Assembly: GCF_020216065.1 (NCBI RefSeq)
Contig: NZ_JAIWNA010000008.1
Location: forward strand, 124,001 to 188,000
Reading direction: 5' to 3'
Source: Nocardia rosealba
GTDB lineage: Bacteria > Actinomycetota > Actinomycetes > Mycobacteriales > Mycobacteriaceae
DNA length: 64,000 nucleotides
Shown here: positions 42,113 through 50,628 of the stretch, piece by piece
Numbering within the stretch: the stretch's first letter is position 1
How the letters are laid out: each line of letters starts with the position of its first letter
Notes under the pieces: model-generated
The model's input: the letters and a program-made list of their open reading frames with translations, nothing else
What the model was told of the DNA's origin: nothing
Database searches by the model: none
Translations under genes and position numbers: made by a program

Positions 42113-43345
42113 CTACTCGCTGACCAGCCGTGCTTCGAACGTGCGTTGCAGTTCGCGGAACTGCTGGGCCTCGGCCGTGAACGGCGGGTTCGGGGCCAAC
42201 CGGTTTGGGTCCGGGTTGAGCAGGTAGGAGACGTACCAACCCAGCGGGTTCGACGCGGCAAGCGCCTGTTCCACGCTGTCGTCGTCGGCGTAATCGGCTG
42301 CGTCGGTGAACAATTCGACGGCGAGGTCGAGCTGTTCGATGTCGACGGCCTCCGGTCCCTCGGCCAGGTCCTCGACGAGACCGGTGAGCACGTAGACGTT
42401 CTCGTCGCTCACCTCCACCTCGAGTGAACCGTCGACCGCGGCGGTCTGCACGTCGCCGAAGGTCGATACCCGGGCCAGCTCGTGCTCGTGGTCGTCGGCC
42501 AGGTAGCGGGCAAGCGCGCGCTCGGAACCGAACACCGTGATGGTGCGGCCGTTGCCGAGGAAGATCGGCTCGTCGTCGAGGTAGCAGCGCAGGGTGAAGT
42601 GCTCACCGTCGGAGGTGACGATCTTGACCGGGTCGATGCCGACCTCGTGCCAGAAGGTCTCGTCCTCGTCGTCGGCGGTGAGGTCGACGCTTTCGAACTC
42701 CTCGTCCTCCTCGACCACGTCGTCGGCGTCGACCACGTTCTCCTCCGCGGCCAGCAGTTCGGCCTCGGCGACCTCGACCGCCGCGGCATCCACCTCGGGG
42801 GTGGTGACGATGCTGTCGATCGCGTCGAGCACGTCGTCCCAGCCCTTGACGATGGCGGCACCGACCTGGTCCCACAGCTCCTCGCCGTCGCGCCCGGTGA
42901 AGGTGCCGACGCCGTTGGCCAGCACGCCGAGCACCGGGTTGTCGTCGAAGAACGTCGTCACCACGTCGAGCTCGCACACGTCGCCGATGTTGCGAACCAT
43001 CGCCAAGGTGTCCTCGAGTTCGCCGACCACCTCACCGTCGGGTTCGCCCGCGGCCAGCTCGGGCACGGAGACCAGGTCGAAGGTGAAGTTTTCCTCCGGC
43101 TCCAGTTCGGCGGCCGACAGGCCGGCGACCACCGCCCACGACGGATGCTCGACGAGGTCGTTGTCGGTGTCGGTGCGGATGAACGCGGCCAACTCCGCAA
43201 CGGACTCGAAACCGTAGAGGTCGTCCTCGTGTCCGAGGAACGCCATGTACTCGTCGTCACCGTCGCGCCAGCGCGGTGCCCACAGGGTGACGAGATCGCC
43301 ATCGGTCAGACCGAGCTCGATCGGGACGATGTCTCCAGAAGCCAT
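42113..43345 (-). CDS. Conserved acidic protein of mycolata (Rv3311-like)
   Basis: The 410-residue protein is very rich in Asp and Glu, with a highly acidic middle (about 200-235). It has two similar halves that each end in F/Y-rich strands such as FLGHEDDLYGFESVAELAAFIR and ITVFGSERALARYLADD. The halves look like repeated domains. Its place between add and upp corresponds to M. tuberculosis Rv3311. It has sometimes been labelled a primosomal protein, but I see no support for that. TAGGCT seven bases before the ATG suggests its own leaderless promoter. Confidence 0.8.
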   Translation of the reverse strand: MASGDIVPIELGLTDGDLVTLWAPRWRDGDDEYMAFLGHEDDLYGFESVAELAAFIRTDTDNDLVEHPSWAVVAGLSAAELEPEENFTFDLVSVPELAAGEPDGEVVGELEDTLAMVRNIGDVCELDVVTTFFDDNPVLGVLANGVGTFTGRDGEELWDQVGAAIVKGWDDVLDAIDSIVTTPEVDAAAVEVAEAELLAAEENVVDADDVVEEDEEFESVDLTADDEDETFWHEVGIDPVKIVTSDGEHFTLRCYLDDEPIFLGNGRTITVFGSERALARYLADDHEHELARVSTFGDVQTAAVDGSLEVEVSDENVYVLTGLVEDLAEGPEAVDIEQLDLAVELFTDAADYADDDSVEQALAASNPLGWYVSYLLNPDPNRLAPNPPFTAEAQQFRELQRTFEARLVSE

Positions 43346-43352
43346 GACGCGA

Positions 43353-43358
43353 AGCCTA
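43353..43358 (-). promoter_or_regulatory. -10 element for the acidic-protein gene
   Basis: TAGGCT on the minus strand lies seven bases before the ATG at 43345, giving this gene a start independent of the upstream cassette. Confidence 0.55.
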
Positions 43359-43365
43359 TCGAGCT

Positions 43366-43719
43366 TCAGCGCCGCGCACTATCCGGCCCGGGTGCTAATT
43401 CCCCCGGCGGGTGTGCAGTGCCGCCGGTGAGCGATTCGTTCAGTGTCGCAATGATGTTGGAGCGCGCTTCGCCCGCGGTCTCGGTGGCCTGCCTGCACGC
43501 CGACAGGATCAGCTGCGCGGCATCCGCCGGCGGCAGGGCCGTGATGCCCTCGTCCAGGCGCAGATCGACCAGCGCGCCGTCGCTGTTCACCTCGGCGGTG
43601 ACCAGCCCGTCCTCGGTGGTGAACTTGCCGTTGACCTGCTTCAACCCGTACAGCGCCGCCTCGAGTGCCTCGAGTTTCTCGGTCACGCCCGCGACCAGGG
43701 CGTCCATTTCCGCGCTCAC
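43366..43719 (-). CDS. YbaB/EbfC-like protein of the secretion cassette
   Basis: The 117-residue protein has a YbaB/EbfC-like pattern: an N-terminal amphipathic helix, the strand-turn-strand GKFTTEDGLVTAEVNSDGALVDLRLDEG, and a second helix DAAQLILSACRQATETA. YbaB proteins bind DNA or act as small adaptor dimers. In actinomycetes such genes often stand beside type VII secretion substrates. The start is a GTG at 43719 overlapping the previous stop (GTGA). It is the last gene of the tightly overlapped cassette. Function there is unknown. Confidence 0.75.
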   Translation of the reverse strand: MSAEMDALVAGVTEKLEALEAALYGLKQVNGKFTTEDGLVTAEVNSDGALVDLRLDEGITALPPADAAQLILSACRQATETAGEARSNIIATLNESLTGGTAHPPGELAPGPDSARR

Positions 43720-44069
43720 AGGGGCCTCATCCAGCTCGTCTGACCGGTGTCGGCGTCGTCGATGCGGTCGAGCTCGTCGACGGCCTGACGCCGGGTCGGC
43801 AGGTTCATCTTGTCGAGCAGGGCATCGGGGATGCCTGCCTGCTCGCTGTACACCTCGCGCAGGCGCGCGGCGGCCGCGATGGTCGAACGCCTGGTCAGGC
43901 GAAGGATCTCATCGGCGAGCGCCTGCGCGCCGTACTGGTATTCGCTGCGCTCGAACTTGAGCGCGATCGGCAGCCCCATGCTGGTCGCCCGCACCGAGAT
44001 GGTGCCCGACCGGTTGGTGCTGACCGCGGTTTCCACATTGGGAACCTCGGGGATCGGGGTTTCGCTCAT
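43716..44069 (-). CDS. Hypothetical protein of the EspC/NlpC cassette
   Basis: This 117-residue cytoplasmic-type protein has no recognised family. It has a beta-rich first half (AVSTNRSGTISVRATSMGLPIALKFE) and helical remainder with AQALADEILRLTRRSTIAAAARLREVY. The composition resembles YbaB-like adaptors, and the next gene is such a protein, so the two may form a heterodimer; this is speculative. The ATG at 44069 overlaps the NlpC/P60 stop by four bases and its own stop overlaps the next GTG by four. Confidence 0.7.
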   Translation of the reverse strand: MSETPIPEVPNVETAVSTNRSGTISVRATSMGLPIALKFERSEYQYGAQALADEILRLTRRSTIAAAARLREVYSEQAGIPDALLDKMNLPTRRQAVDELDRIDDADTGQTSWMRPL

Positions 44070-45193
44070 GAGGTAGGCCTGTAGAAGCCGTAGAACTCCA
44101 TGCCACTGTTCTCCGTTCGGATCGAACTGATCGAGACCGGGTCGCCCGCCTCGACGAGCTGCCCGTTGCCGACGACCATGGCGACGTGGCCGTCCCATAC
44201 GGCCAGGTCACCGGGCATCAGGTCACCGGGTGACACCTGTGGGTGTCCGATGTGCTGTTCCTGGGCCAGGCGGGGGAGCTCCACCCCGGCCTCGCCGTAG
44301 GCGTACTTGGTGAGACCACTGCAGTCGATGCCCGAGCCCGGGTCGTTGCCGCCCCACACGTACGGGGTGCCGACCGCGCCGATGGCCGAGCGCACGGCCG
44401 TGGCGGCCTCCTCGTTGGGCGCTTCGACCACGCTGCCGTCGGGCAGGGTGACCTTGACGCCGGTGCCGGTGGAGCCCGTGGACGACCCGGTGGGGGTCGA
44501 GGTCTTGCCGTTGTTGGTCGAGTTGCCCGTGCTCGTCCCGCCCGTACTGCTCGAGTCGCCACCGCCCATGGCCGTCGACAGGCCCGACGACACCGCGCTC
44601 AGCATCGAACCGCCCGCGCTCGTCGCGGTGGACAGCAGCGTGGAGGCGGCCGAAGTCGACAGGTTGGCGGTGTTGGCCAGCGGAGTGCTCGACGGCGCCG
44701 GGGTGAGTTCCTTGATGGCGGCGGTCTGGGTGCCGAGTTCGTCCTGCACCCGCCCGACCACGCCCATGCCCTGGCCGATGTGGTCGATCGCCGAGGCGAC
44801 GACGGCGGTGAGGCCCGCCGGGGTGGCCAGGACCGGGCTGAGCGCGGAGACCTCGGTGAGGAAGGAATTGACGATCCCGTCGAGTTCCTTCTGCCCGGTC
44901 TGCACATACGCGGCGGCCTGGTCGACCACGGTGGCCATCTCGTTGCCGGTGTCGGACAGGGTGGCCGAGGAGGTCTGCACGCGCAGCGCCTTCGAGGTGA
45001 CCGCGTCGACGGCCAGACCGTCCCAGGCGGTGTTCACGGCGTTGATGCCGGTGCGGCCGAGCTGATAGATCTGGTCGATCTCGGCAGAGGTGCTGCGCAG
45101 GCCGTCGGACGCGCCGCCGGTGCCGAGGACACCGCTACCGAAGCTGGACAGCAGGTCGTACAGGGGTTGAGCCAGTCCGCTGAGGTCGATCAT
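44066..45193 (-). CDS. NlpC/P60 endopeptidase with WXG100-like N-terminal domain
   Basis: The 375-residue protein has an N-terminal helical domain with Trp57-Asp-Gly59, a WXG motif between helices. A Ser/Thr/Gly-rich linker (about 175-245) and a C-terminal C40 peptidase domain follow. The catalytic Cys291 in GIDCSGL and His336 in DGHVAMVVG are present. NlpC/P60 enzymes cut peptidoglycan stem peptides. There is no Sec signal peptide, so the WXG-type domain and the neighbouring EspC-like gene point to type VII export. It overlaps both neighbours by four bases. Confidence 0.88.
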   Translation of the reverse strand: MIDLSGLAQPLYDLLSSFGSGVLGTGGASDGLRSTSAEIDQIYQLGRTGINAVNTAWDGLAVDAVTSKALRVQTSSATLSDTGNEMATVVDQAAAYVQTGQKELDGIVNSFLTEVSALSPVLATPAGLTAVVASAIDHIGQGMGVVGRVQDELGTQTAAIKELTPAPSSTPLANTANLSTSAASTLLSTATSAGGSMLSAVSSGLSTAMGGGDSSSTGGTSTGNSTNNGKTSTPTGSSTGSTGTGVKVTLPDGSVVEAPNEEAATAVRSAIGAVGTPYVWGGNDPGSGIDCSGLTKYAYGEAGVELPRLAQEQHIGHPQVSPGDLMPGDLAVWDGHVAMVVGNGQLVEAGDPVSISSIRTENSGMEFYGFYRPTS

Positions 45194-45510
45194 GCGAGTT
45201 CGCCCGCTGCCGATTCGATGGCGGCGGCATTGCCCGTGTCGGTGTCGACGAGGGTGGTCGCGGCGCCGGCCGTTGCGGTGCCCATGCTGGCCATCACGGC
45301 CGAGAGTTGGGCGATCGCGGCGACGTGACCGGCCTGGGCGGCGGCGTAGGCGGTGACGAAATCGCCGCCGATGAGTCCCATCACCGGACCGAGCAGAGCC
45401 GGGTTCGATGCCACCGATGCGGCCGCCGCCGTGGCGAATTCGGTGGACATGGTTCCGGCGGTCGCACTATAGGCGACGATGCCCTCGGCATCGGCCGACA
45501 TCTTTACCAT
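45190..45510 (-). CDS. EspC/ESX-type small secreted protein candidate
   Basis: The 106-residue protein is helical, Ala-rich and lacks a signal peptide. It fits the EspC/DUF2580-like group of type VII substrates, which pair with larger partners: MSADAEGIVAYSATAGTMSTEF forms the first helix and GGDFVTAYAAAQAGHVAAIAQL the second. There is no classical WXG. It is the first gene of a four-gene overlapping operon and ATG 45510 follows GGGGGAAG. Export with the NlpC/P60 partner is an inference from context. Confidence 0.68.
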   Translation of the reverse strand: MVKMSADAEGIVAYSATAGTMSTEFATAAAASVASNPALLGPVMGLIGGDFVTAYAAAQAGHVAAIAQLSAVMASMGTATAGAATTLVDTDTGNAAAIESAAGELA

Positions 45511-45641
45511 CGAACTTCCCCCAATCCTCGAGTTCCCGGGCAGAGTACGTCATTCACATGATTCGACGCACCGGCTCCGCGTTCGGTTCCCTCTTCCGCG
45601 AAATTTCCCCAGCGGACGCACCGGAAGCGCGTGGGTGACCC

Positions 45642-45647
45642 TATCGT
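45642..45647 (+). promoter_or_regulatory. -10 element for leaderless upp transcript
   Basis: TATCGT lies six bases before the ATG at 45654, followed by a run of T; no ribosome site is visible. Confidence 0.6.
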
Positions 45648-45653
45648 TTTTTC

Positions 45654-46277
45654 ATGCGCACCGACACCGTCGACCATCCGCTCGCCGCCACTCTGCTGAG
45701 CACGATGCGAGACGCCCGCACCGACAACGCCACCTTCCGCAACGCATTGGCCGACCTCACGGGCATTTTGATGTACGAGGCCCTGCGTGACGCGCCCGTC
45801 GTCCGCGAACCGATCAACACGCCGGTCGCCGTCACCGACGGTGTCCGCCTGGCCGCCCCACCGCTGCTCGTCCCGGTCCTGCGCGCGGGCCTCGGCATGG
45901 TCTACGCCGCCGCCGATCTCGTGCCCCAGGCCCGCGTCGGTTTCGTCGGCATCGCCCGCGACGAGGAAACCCACCAGCCCGTCCCGTACCTGGAATCCCT
46001 GCCGACCGACCTGACCGACCTCCCCGTCTTCGTCCTCGACCCGATGCTCGCCACCGGCGGCTCGATGATCCACACCCTGGAACTCCTCGTCGCCCGCGGC
46101 GCCACCGACATCACCGCCGTCTGCGTCGTAGCCGCCCCCGAAGGTGTTGCCGCCCTGTCCGACTCGGGCCTGCCCGTCCGCCTCGTCACCGCCGTCGTCG
46201 ACGAGAAACTCAACGAACACGCCTACATAGTCCCCGGCCTCGGCGACGCGGGCGACCGCCAATTCGGCCCCCGCTGA
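45654..46277 (+). CDS. upp: Uracil phosphoribosyltransferase
   Basis: The 207-residue enzyme joins uracil and PRPP to give UMP. LVPVLRAGLGMVYAA contains the PRPP-pyrophosphate loop and VFVLDPMLATGGSM the ribose-phosphate loop. The C-terminal GDAGDRQFG is the uracil-binding flap. It is probably leaderless. The last 240 bases are strongly C-over-G on the coding strand, and the convergent pmmB stop is only nine bases away. Confidence 0.96.
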   Translation: MRTDTVDHPLAATLLSTMRDARTDNATFRNALADLTGILMYEALRDAPVVREPINTPVAVTDGVRLAAPPLLVPVLRAGLGMVYAAADLVPQARVGFVGIARDEETHQPVPYLESLPTDLTDLPVFVLDPMLATGGSMIHTLELLVARGATDITAVCVVAAPEGVAALSDSGLPVRLVTAVVDEKLNEHAYIVPGLGDAGDRQFGPR

Positions 46278-46286
46278 AACCGAGTG

Positions 46287-47789
46287 TTAAGGAAGCTCGA
46301 GCGCTCGGCAGAAGTCGGCCAGGTCATCGAGTCTTGCTGTGGCGGCAGCGCGGGCCTTCGGTAGGTCGGCGCTGTCCGCGACCCGGGCGAAGACCTCCAG
46401 GTAGCACTTCAATTTCGGTTCGGTGCCCGAAGGGCGGACGACGATGCGGAAGTCGTCGGCCTCGAAGATCAGTGCGTCCGTGCGCATTCGGCCGCGGACC
46501 TGGGCTTGATCGGTGAATTTCACCGGTGTGCCCGCGATCTCGACGGGTGGATTCGTGCGAAGGGCCGCCGCGAGGGTGGTGGCTGCCGCTTGGTCGGGCA
46601 GACGCAGCGATACCTGACCGCCGACGTGGAGGCCGAATTCGACCGCGTAGGAATCGAGTTCGTCGAGGAGAGTGCGGTCCTGCGTCTTCAGCAGGGCGAC
46701 CAGATCGGCGGCGGCCACCGCGGCGGAGATGCCGTCCTTGTCGCGCACTGTCGACGGGTCTACGCAGTGGCCGATGGCTTCCTCGTAGGCGTACACGAGT
46801 CCGTTGCCTGCCCTGGCCAGCCATTTGAAGCCGGTGAGGGTCTCGGCATAGCGAGCTGAACGGGCGGCCGCCAGCTTCGAGAGCAGGCGCGAGGAAACGA
46901 TTGTCGTGGCGACGAGCGGGTCCGCGGAAGCGGTGCGCAGCACGTAATCGGCGAGCAGCACACCGGTTTCGTCGCCGCGCAGCATACGCCAGCCGTTCGG
47001 TCCCGGCACGCCGACGGCACACCGGTCGGCATCGGGATCCAGGGCGATCGCCACATCGGCGCCCACCCGCTCGGCGAGTGCGAGCAGCAGATCGGCCGCT
47101 CCCGGCTCCTCGGGGTTGGGGAATGCGACGGTGGGGAAGTCGGGGTCGGGGGCGAACTGTTCGTCGACCACGTGCACGTCGGTGAAGCCCGCGGCGTGCA
47201 GCGCCCGCACGGCGAGGTCACCGCCCACACCGTGCATGGCCGTCAGGGCGATCCGCGCCTCGGCCCGCGCCCCAGGACCGCCCAGCACACCGGGCAGTTC
47301 GGCGACCCGCGCCAGGTACCGGTCGACCAGTTCGGCCCCGGACGGTGAAACAGGCTCCCGCTCAACCGGTTCGACGACCTTCTCGATGTACTGCTCGATC
47401 TCGGTATCGGCCGGTGCGATGAGCTGCGAGCCACCGTCGAGATACACCTTGTACCCGTTGTCGGCGGGGGGATTGTGCGAGGCGGTGATCTGCACGCCCG
47501 CCACCGCACCCAGCTCGCGCACCGCGAACGCCACCACCGGCGTCGGCACGGGCTCGGGCAAGAGGGTCACGGGAAAGCCCGCGGCCGTGAAGATCTCGGC
47601 GGTCGCGGTCGCGAATTCGGCGGAACCGTGCCGGGCATCGCGCCCGACCACCACCGCACCGCCGCCGAGACACCGCGCCCGCAACCAGTCGGCCAGGCCG
47701 GCGGTCGCCCGCGACACGGTGGTCACGTTCATCCCGTCCGGTCCCTCGCGCAACGGGCCACGCAGGCCCGCGGTCCCGAAGCGCAGCAT
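46287..47789 (-). CDS. pmmB: Phosphosugar mutase (PmmB; possible phosphopentomutase)
   Basis: The 500-residue alpha-D-phosphohexomutase-family enzyme has the phosphoserine loop TASHNP (Ser104), the metal loop DPDADRC, a sugar-binding loop near GDETG, and the C-terminal phosphate site RPSGTEPKLKCYLE. It is annotated as phosphomannomutase in mycobacteria. Its coupling to punA (stop and start abut) and placement among deoA, upp and add suggest it may act on ribose- or deoxyribose-1-phosphate, as in the PGM2-like branch. This is an inference from context; no deoB-type mutase is seen. Confidence 0.92.
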   Translation of the reverse strand: MLRFGTAGLRGPLREGPDGMNVTTVSRATAGLADWLRARCLGGGAVVVGRDARHGSAEFATATAEIFTAAGFPVTLLPEPVPTPVVAFAVRELGAVAGVQITASHNPPADNGYKVYLDGGSQLIAPADTEIEQYIEKVVEPVEREPVSPSGAELVDRYLARVAELPGVLGGPGARAEARIALTAMHGVGGDLAVRALHAAGFTDVHVVDEQFAPDPDFPTVAFPNPEEPGAADLLLALAERVGADVAIALDPDADRCAVGVPGPNGWRMLRGDETGVLLADYVLRTASADPLVATTIVSSRLLSKLAAARSARYAETLTGFKWLARAGNGLVYAYEEAIGHCVDPSTVRDKDGISAAVAAADLVALLKTQDRTLLDELDSYAVEFGLHVGGQVSLRLPDQAAATTLAAALRTNPPVEIAGTPVKFTDQAQVRGRMRTDALIFEADDFRIVVRPSGTEPKLKCYLEVFARVADSADLPKARAAATARLDDLADFCRALELP

Positions 47790-48569
47790 CTACACCCGCT
47801 CCAGGATGCCGCGCAGCAGCTTGCCGAGCCGGGGCGCGGCGGCCTGCCCCTCGGCCAGCACCTCGGCATGCGAGAGATGCTCACCGGTGACCCCGGCGGC
47901 CAAGTTGGTGACCAGCGAGATGCCGAGCACGCGCGCCCCACGCGAACGCGCCTCGATCGCCTCGAGCACTGTCGACATGCCGACCAGGTCGGCGCCGAGA
48001 GTGGCGAGCATGCGGATCTCGGCGGGCGTCTCGTACTGCGGCCCGAGCAGCCCGGCGTACACGCCTTCACCGAGCGAGGGGTCGAGTTCCTTTGCCAGCG
48101 TGCGCAATTCGGGGTCCCAGGCGTCGACCAGGTCGACGAACCGCGCCCCTTCCAGCGGGGTGCGCGCGGTGAGGTTCAGGTGGTCGGCGATCAGGACCGG
48201 CTCGCCCACCCGTAGCCCGCCCCTGATCCCGCCCGCGGCATTGGTGAGCAGCACGATCTCCGCACCGGCCGCGATCGCCGCCGACACCGGGTGCACCACC
48301 TGCTGGGGCGTGTAGCCCTCGTACAGGTGCTGACGGCCCATCAGCAGCAGCACATTGTTGTCGTTGACGGTGACCGAGTGCACCATCCCGCCGTGCCCCT
48401 GCGCGCTCGGTCTGCCGAAGCCGGGCAGGTCAGGCATGGCGATCGAGGCATGCGGCGCGCCGATCTCGGCCGCGGCCTGCTGCCACCCCGATCCGAGCAC
48501 CACGGCCACGCGATGACGCGGCACTCCCGTACGTTCGGCGATAGCCTCGGCGGCCTGTTCGGCAAGCAT
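47790..48569 (-). CDS. punA: Purine nucleoside phosphorylase
   Basis: The 259-residue trimeric-type PNP cleaves inosine and guanosine with phosphate into base and ribose-1-phosphate. VLGSGWQ binds phosphate, TNAAGGI lies at the purine site, LLGPQYETPAEIRML is the family signature, and VGMSTVLEAI closes the pocket, with the catalytic Asn in LVTNLAAG. A TAGGCT lies seven bases before the ATG, so it is likely leaderless and heads the punA-pmmB operon. Confidence 0.96.
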   Translation of the reverse strand: MLAEQAAEAIAERTGVPRHRVAVVLGSGWQQAAAEIGAPHASIAMPDLPGFGRPSAQGHGGMVHSVTVNDNNVLLLMGRQHLYEGYTPQQVVHPVSAAIAAGAEIVLLTNAAGGIRGGLRVGEPVLIADHLNLTARTPLEGARFVDLVDAWDPELRTLAKELDPSLGEGVYAGLLGPQYETPAEIRMLATLGADLVGMSTVLEAIEARSRGARVLGISLVTNLAAGVTGEHLSHAEVLAEGQAAAPRLGKLLRGILERV

Positions 48570-48576
48570 GGTGGAC

Positions 48577-48582
48577 AGCCTA
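48577..48582 (-). promoter_or_regulatory. -10 element for leaderless punA transcript
   Basis: TAGGCT on the minus strand lies seven bases before the ATG at 48569. Confidence 0.55.
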
Positions 48583-48662
48583 TTAGCCCCGGCGCGGAAA
48601 CGGTGCCGCGTGGCTGCACGGAATCCGCCTACCCGCGAGTAGGGCAGGGTTCAGGTGCGGTT

Positions 48663-48668
48663 TATTCT
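48663..48668 (+). promoter_or_regulatory. -10 element for leaderless crotonase-family gene
   Basis: TATTCT lies six bases before the ATG at 48675; no ribosome site is visible. Confidence 0.6.
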
Positions 48669-48674
48669 GCCCGT

Positions 48675-49376
48675 ATGCCGTATTTGGAGCGCTCTGGTGA
48701 AGTTTTCGTCCTGTACCTCGGTGACGAGGGGCAGACCGACAACGAGAACCGTTTCTCGCCGGACTGGATCGACGCCTTCCACGCCGAACTCGACAAGGTC
48801 GAGGCCTCCGAGGGTGCCGCGGCGCTGGTCACCGTCGCGACCGGCAAGTTCTACAGCAACGGCCTCGACACCGATTGGGTGTTCGCCAACCTGGACAAGA
48901 TCCACGGTTACCTCGACCGCGTGCACACGCTGTACACCCGCCTGCTGACCTTCCCGATGCCGACCGTCGCCGCGATCAACGGTCATGCCTTCGGCGCGGG
49001 CGCCATGCTCGCCTCCGCGCACGACTTCCGGGTGATGCGCGGCGACCGCGGCTTCTGGTCGCTGCCCGAAGTGCACCTCGGCATGCCCTTCACCATCGGC
49101 ATGAACGCGCTGCTGAAGGGCCGCCTCAGCAATCAGGTGTGCGTGCAGGCGATGACCACCGGGCACCGCTTCGGCGCCGACGAGGCGATCGCCGCGGGCA
49201 TCGTCGACGCGAAGGCCGACGCCGACGAGGTGCTGCCCACCGCCGTCGCCCGTGCCGCCGCGCTCACCAGCCTGCGCAAGCCGATCACCCCGATCATCAA
49301 GACCTCGCTGCACGCGGAGACCCTCGCCGCGCTCGCCACGCCGGTGACCCCGGAGAACCTGCCCTTCGGCAACTGA
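48675..49376 (+). CDS. Enoyl-CoA hydratase/isomerase (crotonase) family protein
   Basis: The 233-residue protein has the crotonase fold: TGKFYSNGLDTDW forms the first oxyanion part, INGHAFGAGAMLASAHDFRVM the second, and LPEVHLGMPFTIGM follows. The usual hydratase glutamates are not obvious: the second Glu is in PEVHLG, while the first is within the AGAM region as Ala/Met. It may therefore be an isomerase (it resembles plant peroxisomal enoyl-CoA isomerases in length and sequence). The ATG at 48675 is six bases after TATTCT. It diverges from punA. Confidence 0.85.
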   Translation: MPYLERSGEVFVLYLGDEGQTDNENRFSPDWIDAFHAELDKVEASEGAAALVTVATGKFYSNGLDTDWVFANLDKIHGYLDRVHTLYTRLLTFPMPTVAAINGHAFGAGAMLASAHDFRVMRGDRGFWSLPEVHLGMPFTIGMNALLKGRLSNQVCVQAMTTGHRFGADEAIAAGIVDAKADADEVLPTAVARAAALTSLRKPITPIIKTSLHAETLAALATPVTPENLPFGN

Positions 49377-49425
49377 GGTCCTTCGCCGGTGCGCCCGGGT
49401 GGAGCACTGATGCGAGACTGAGTGC

Positions 49426-50628
49426 ATGGCACCCTCGCGTACCGGCGAATTCTCGGCGACCGCAGCCGATACCGCGATCCTCGCGGCTTCGGACGAGCTG
49501 ATCGGGTTGTCGCACGCCATTCACGCCGAACCCGAACTGGCCTTCGACGAGACCCGAAGCGTCGCCAAGGTTCTCGCCCCGCTACGCGCCCGTGGCTTCG
49601 AGATCACCACCGGAATCGCCGGGCTGCCCACGGCCTTTCGCGCCGTCTACGGCAGCGGCCCGCTCACGGTCGGCATCTGTGCCGAATACGACGCGCTGCC
49701 CGAGATCGGGCACGCCTGCGGGCACAACATCATCGCCGCGTCCTCGACCGGCGCGGCGCTCGGCCTGGCCGAGGTGGCCGATCAGCTCGGCCTCACCGTC
49801 GTCGTGCTCGGCACGCCCGCCGAGGAGAGCGGCGGCGGCAAAGTACTCATGCTCGAGGCGGGCGCCTTCGACGACATCGCGATGGCGATGATGGTCCACC
49901 CCGGCCCGGCCGACATCGTCGGCGCCCGATCGCTGGCGCTGGCCGACCTCGCCGTCACGTTCCACGGCCGCGAGGCACACGCGAGCGCCGCGCCGGAACT
50001 CGGCCTCAACGCCGGCGACGCGATCACCGTCACCCAGGTTGCTCTCGGCTTGCTGCGCCAGCATCTGCGGCCCGGCCAGCAGCTGCACGGTATAGTGTCC
50101 GACGGTGGTGTAGCCCCCAACATCGTGCCCGGACGTGCGGAGTTGCTGTACTACCTTCGCGCTGCCGACGCCGCGTCCCTGGACGACCTGATGCGCCGGG
50201 CGAAGGCATGCTTCGCGGCGGGCGCCCTGGCGACCGGCTGCACCCACGACATACGGACGCTCGCGCCCACCTATACCGAGCTCACCCCCGACCCGGTTCT
50301 CATCGCTGCCTACCGCGCGCAGATCACCGGTTTGGGACGGGTGCCGATCGCGCCCGAGCTCGAGGTGCTGCGACCGCTCGGGAGCACCGACATGGGCAAC
50401 GTCACCAACGTGATCCCCGGCATCCATCCGGTGATCGGCATCGACGCCGGTGGCGCGGTGACCCACCAACCGGACTTCGCGGCGGCCGCGGTGAACGCCT
50501 CGGCGGATCAGGCCGTGATCGACGGTGCGCTCGCGCTCGCGCGTACCGCTGTCGCGATCGCGCGCGATGAAGTACACAGGGACAGGTTGTTGCAACGTCT
50601 GATCGAACGACAGGAGGACATTCGGTGA
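49426..50628 (+). CDS. amiA: M20-family amidohydrolase
   Basis: The 400-residue protein is a metallopeptidase-like amidohydrolase (M20D). AIHAEPELAFDE opens it, HACGHN holds zinc ligands, PAEESGGGK the catalytic and metal Glu, and HPGPAD and the final GGAVTHQPDF complete the site. Relatives cleave N-acyl amino acids or peptides. It corresponds to M. tuberculosis Rv3305c. GAGACT six bases before the ATG hints at a leaderless start, weakly. The stop overlaps the next gene by four bases, so it is paired with amiB. Confidence 0.9.
   Translation: MAPSRTGEFSATAADTAILAASDELIGLSHAIHAEPELAFDETRSVAKVLAPLRARGFEITTGIAGLPTAFRAVYGSGPLTVGICAEYDALPEIGHACGHNIIAASSTGAALGLAEVADQLGLTVVVLGTPAEESGGGKVLMLEAGAFDDIAMAMMVHPGPADIVGARSLALADLAVTFHGREAHASAAPELGLNAGDAITVTQVALGLLRQHLRPGQQLHGIVSDGGVAPNIVPGRAELLYYLRAADAASLDDLMRRAKACFAAGALATGCTHDIRTLAPTYTELTPDPVLIAAYRAQITGLGRVPIAPELEVLRPLGSTDMGNVTNVIPGIHPVIGIDAGGAVTHQPDFAAAAVNASADQAVIDGALALARTAVAIARDEVHRDRLLQRLIERQEDIR

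Noticed and set aside
42113..43345. Label of primosomal protein for the acidic 410-residue gene
   Set aside because: There is no helicase, zinc or DNA-binding motif. The label seems inherited; I describe it as a conserved protein of unknown role.
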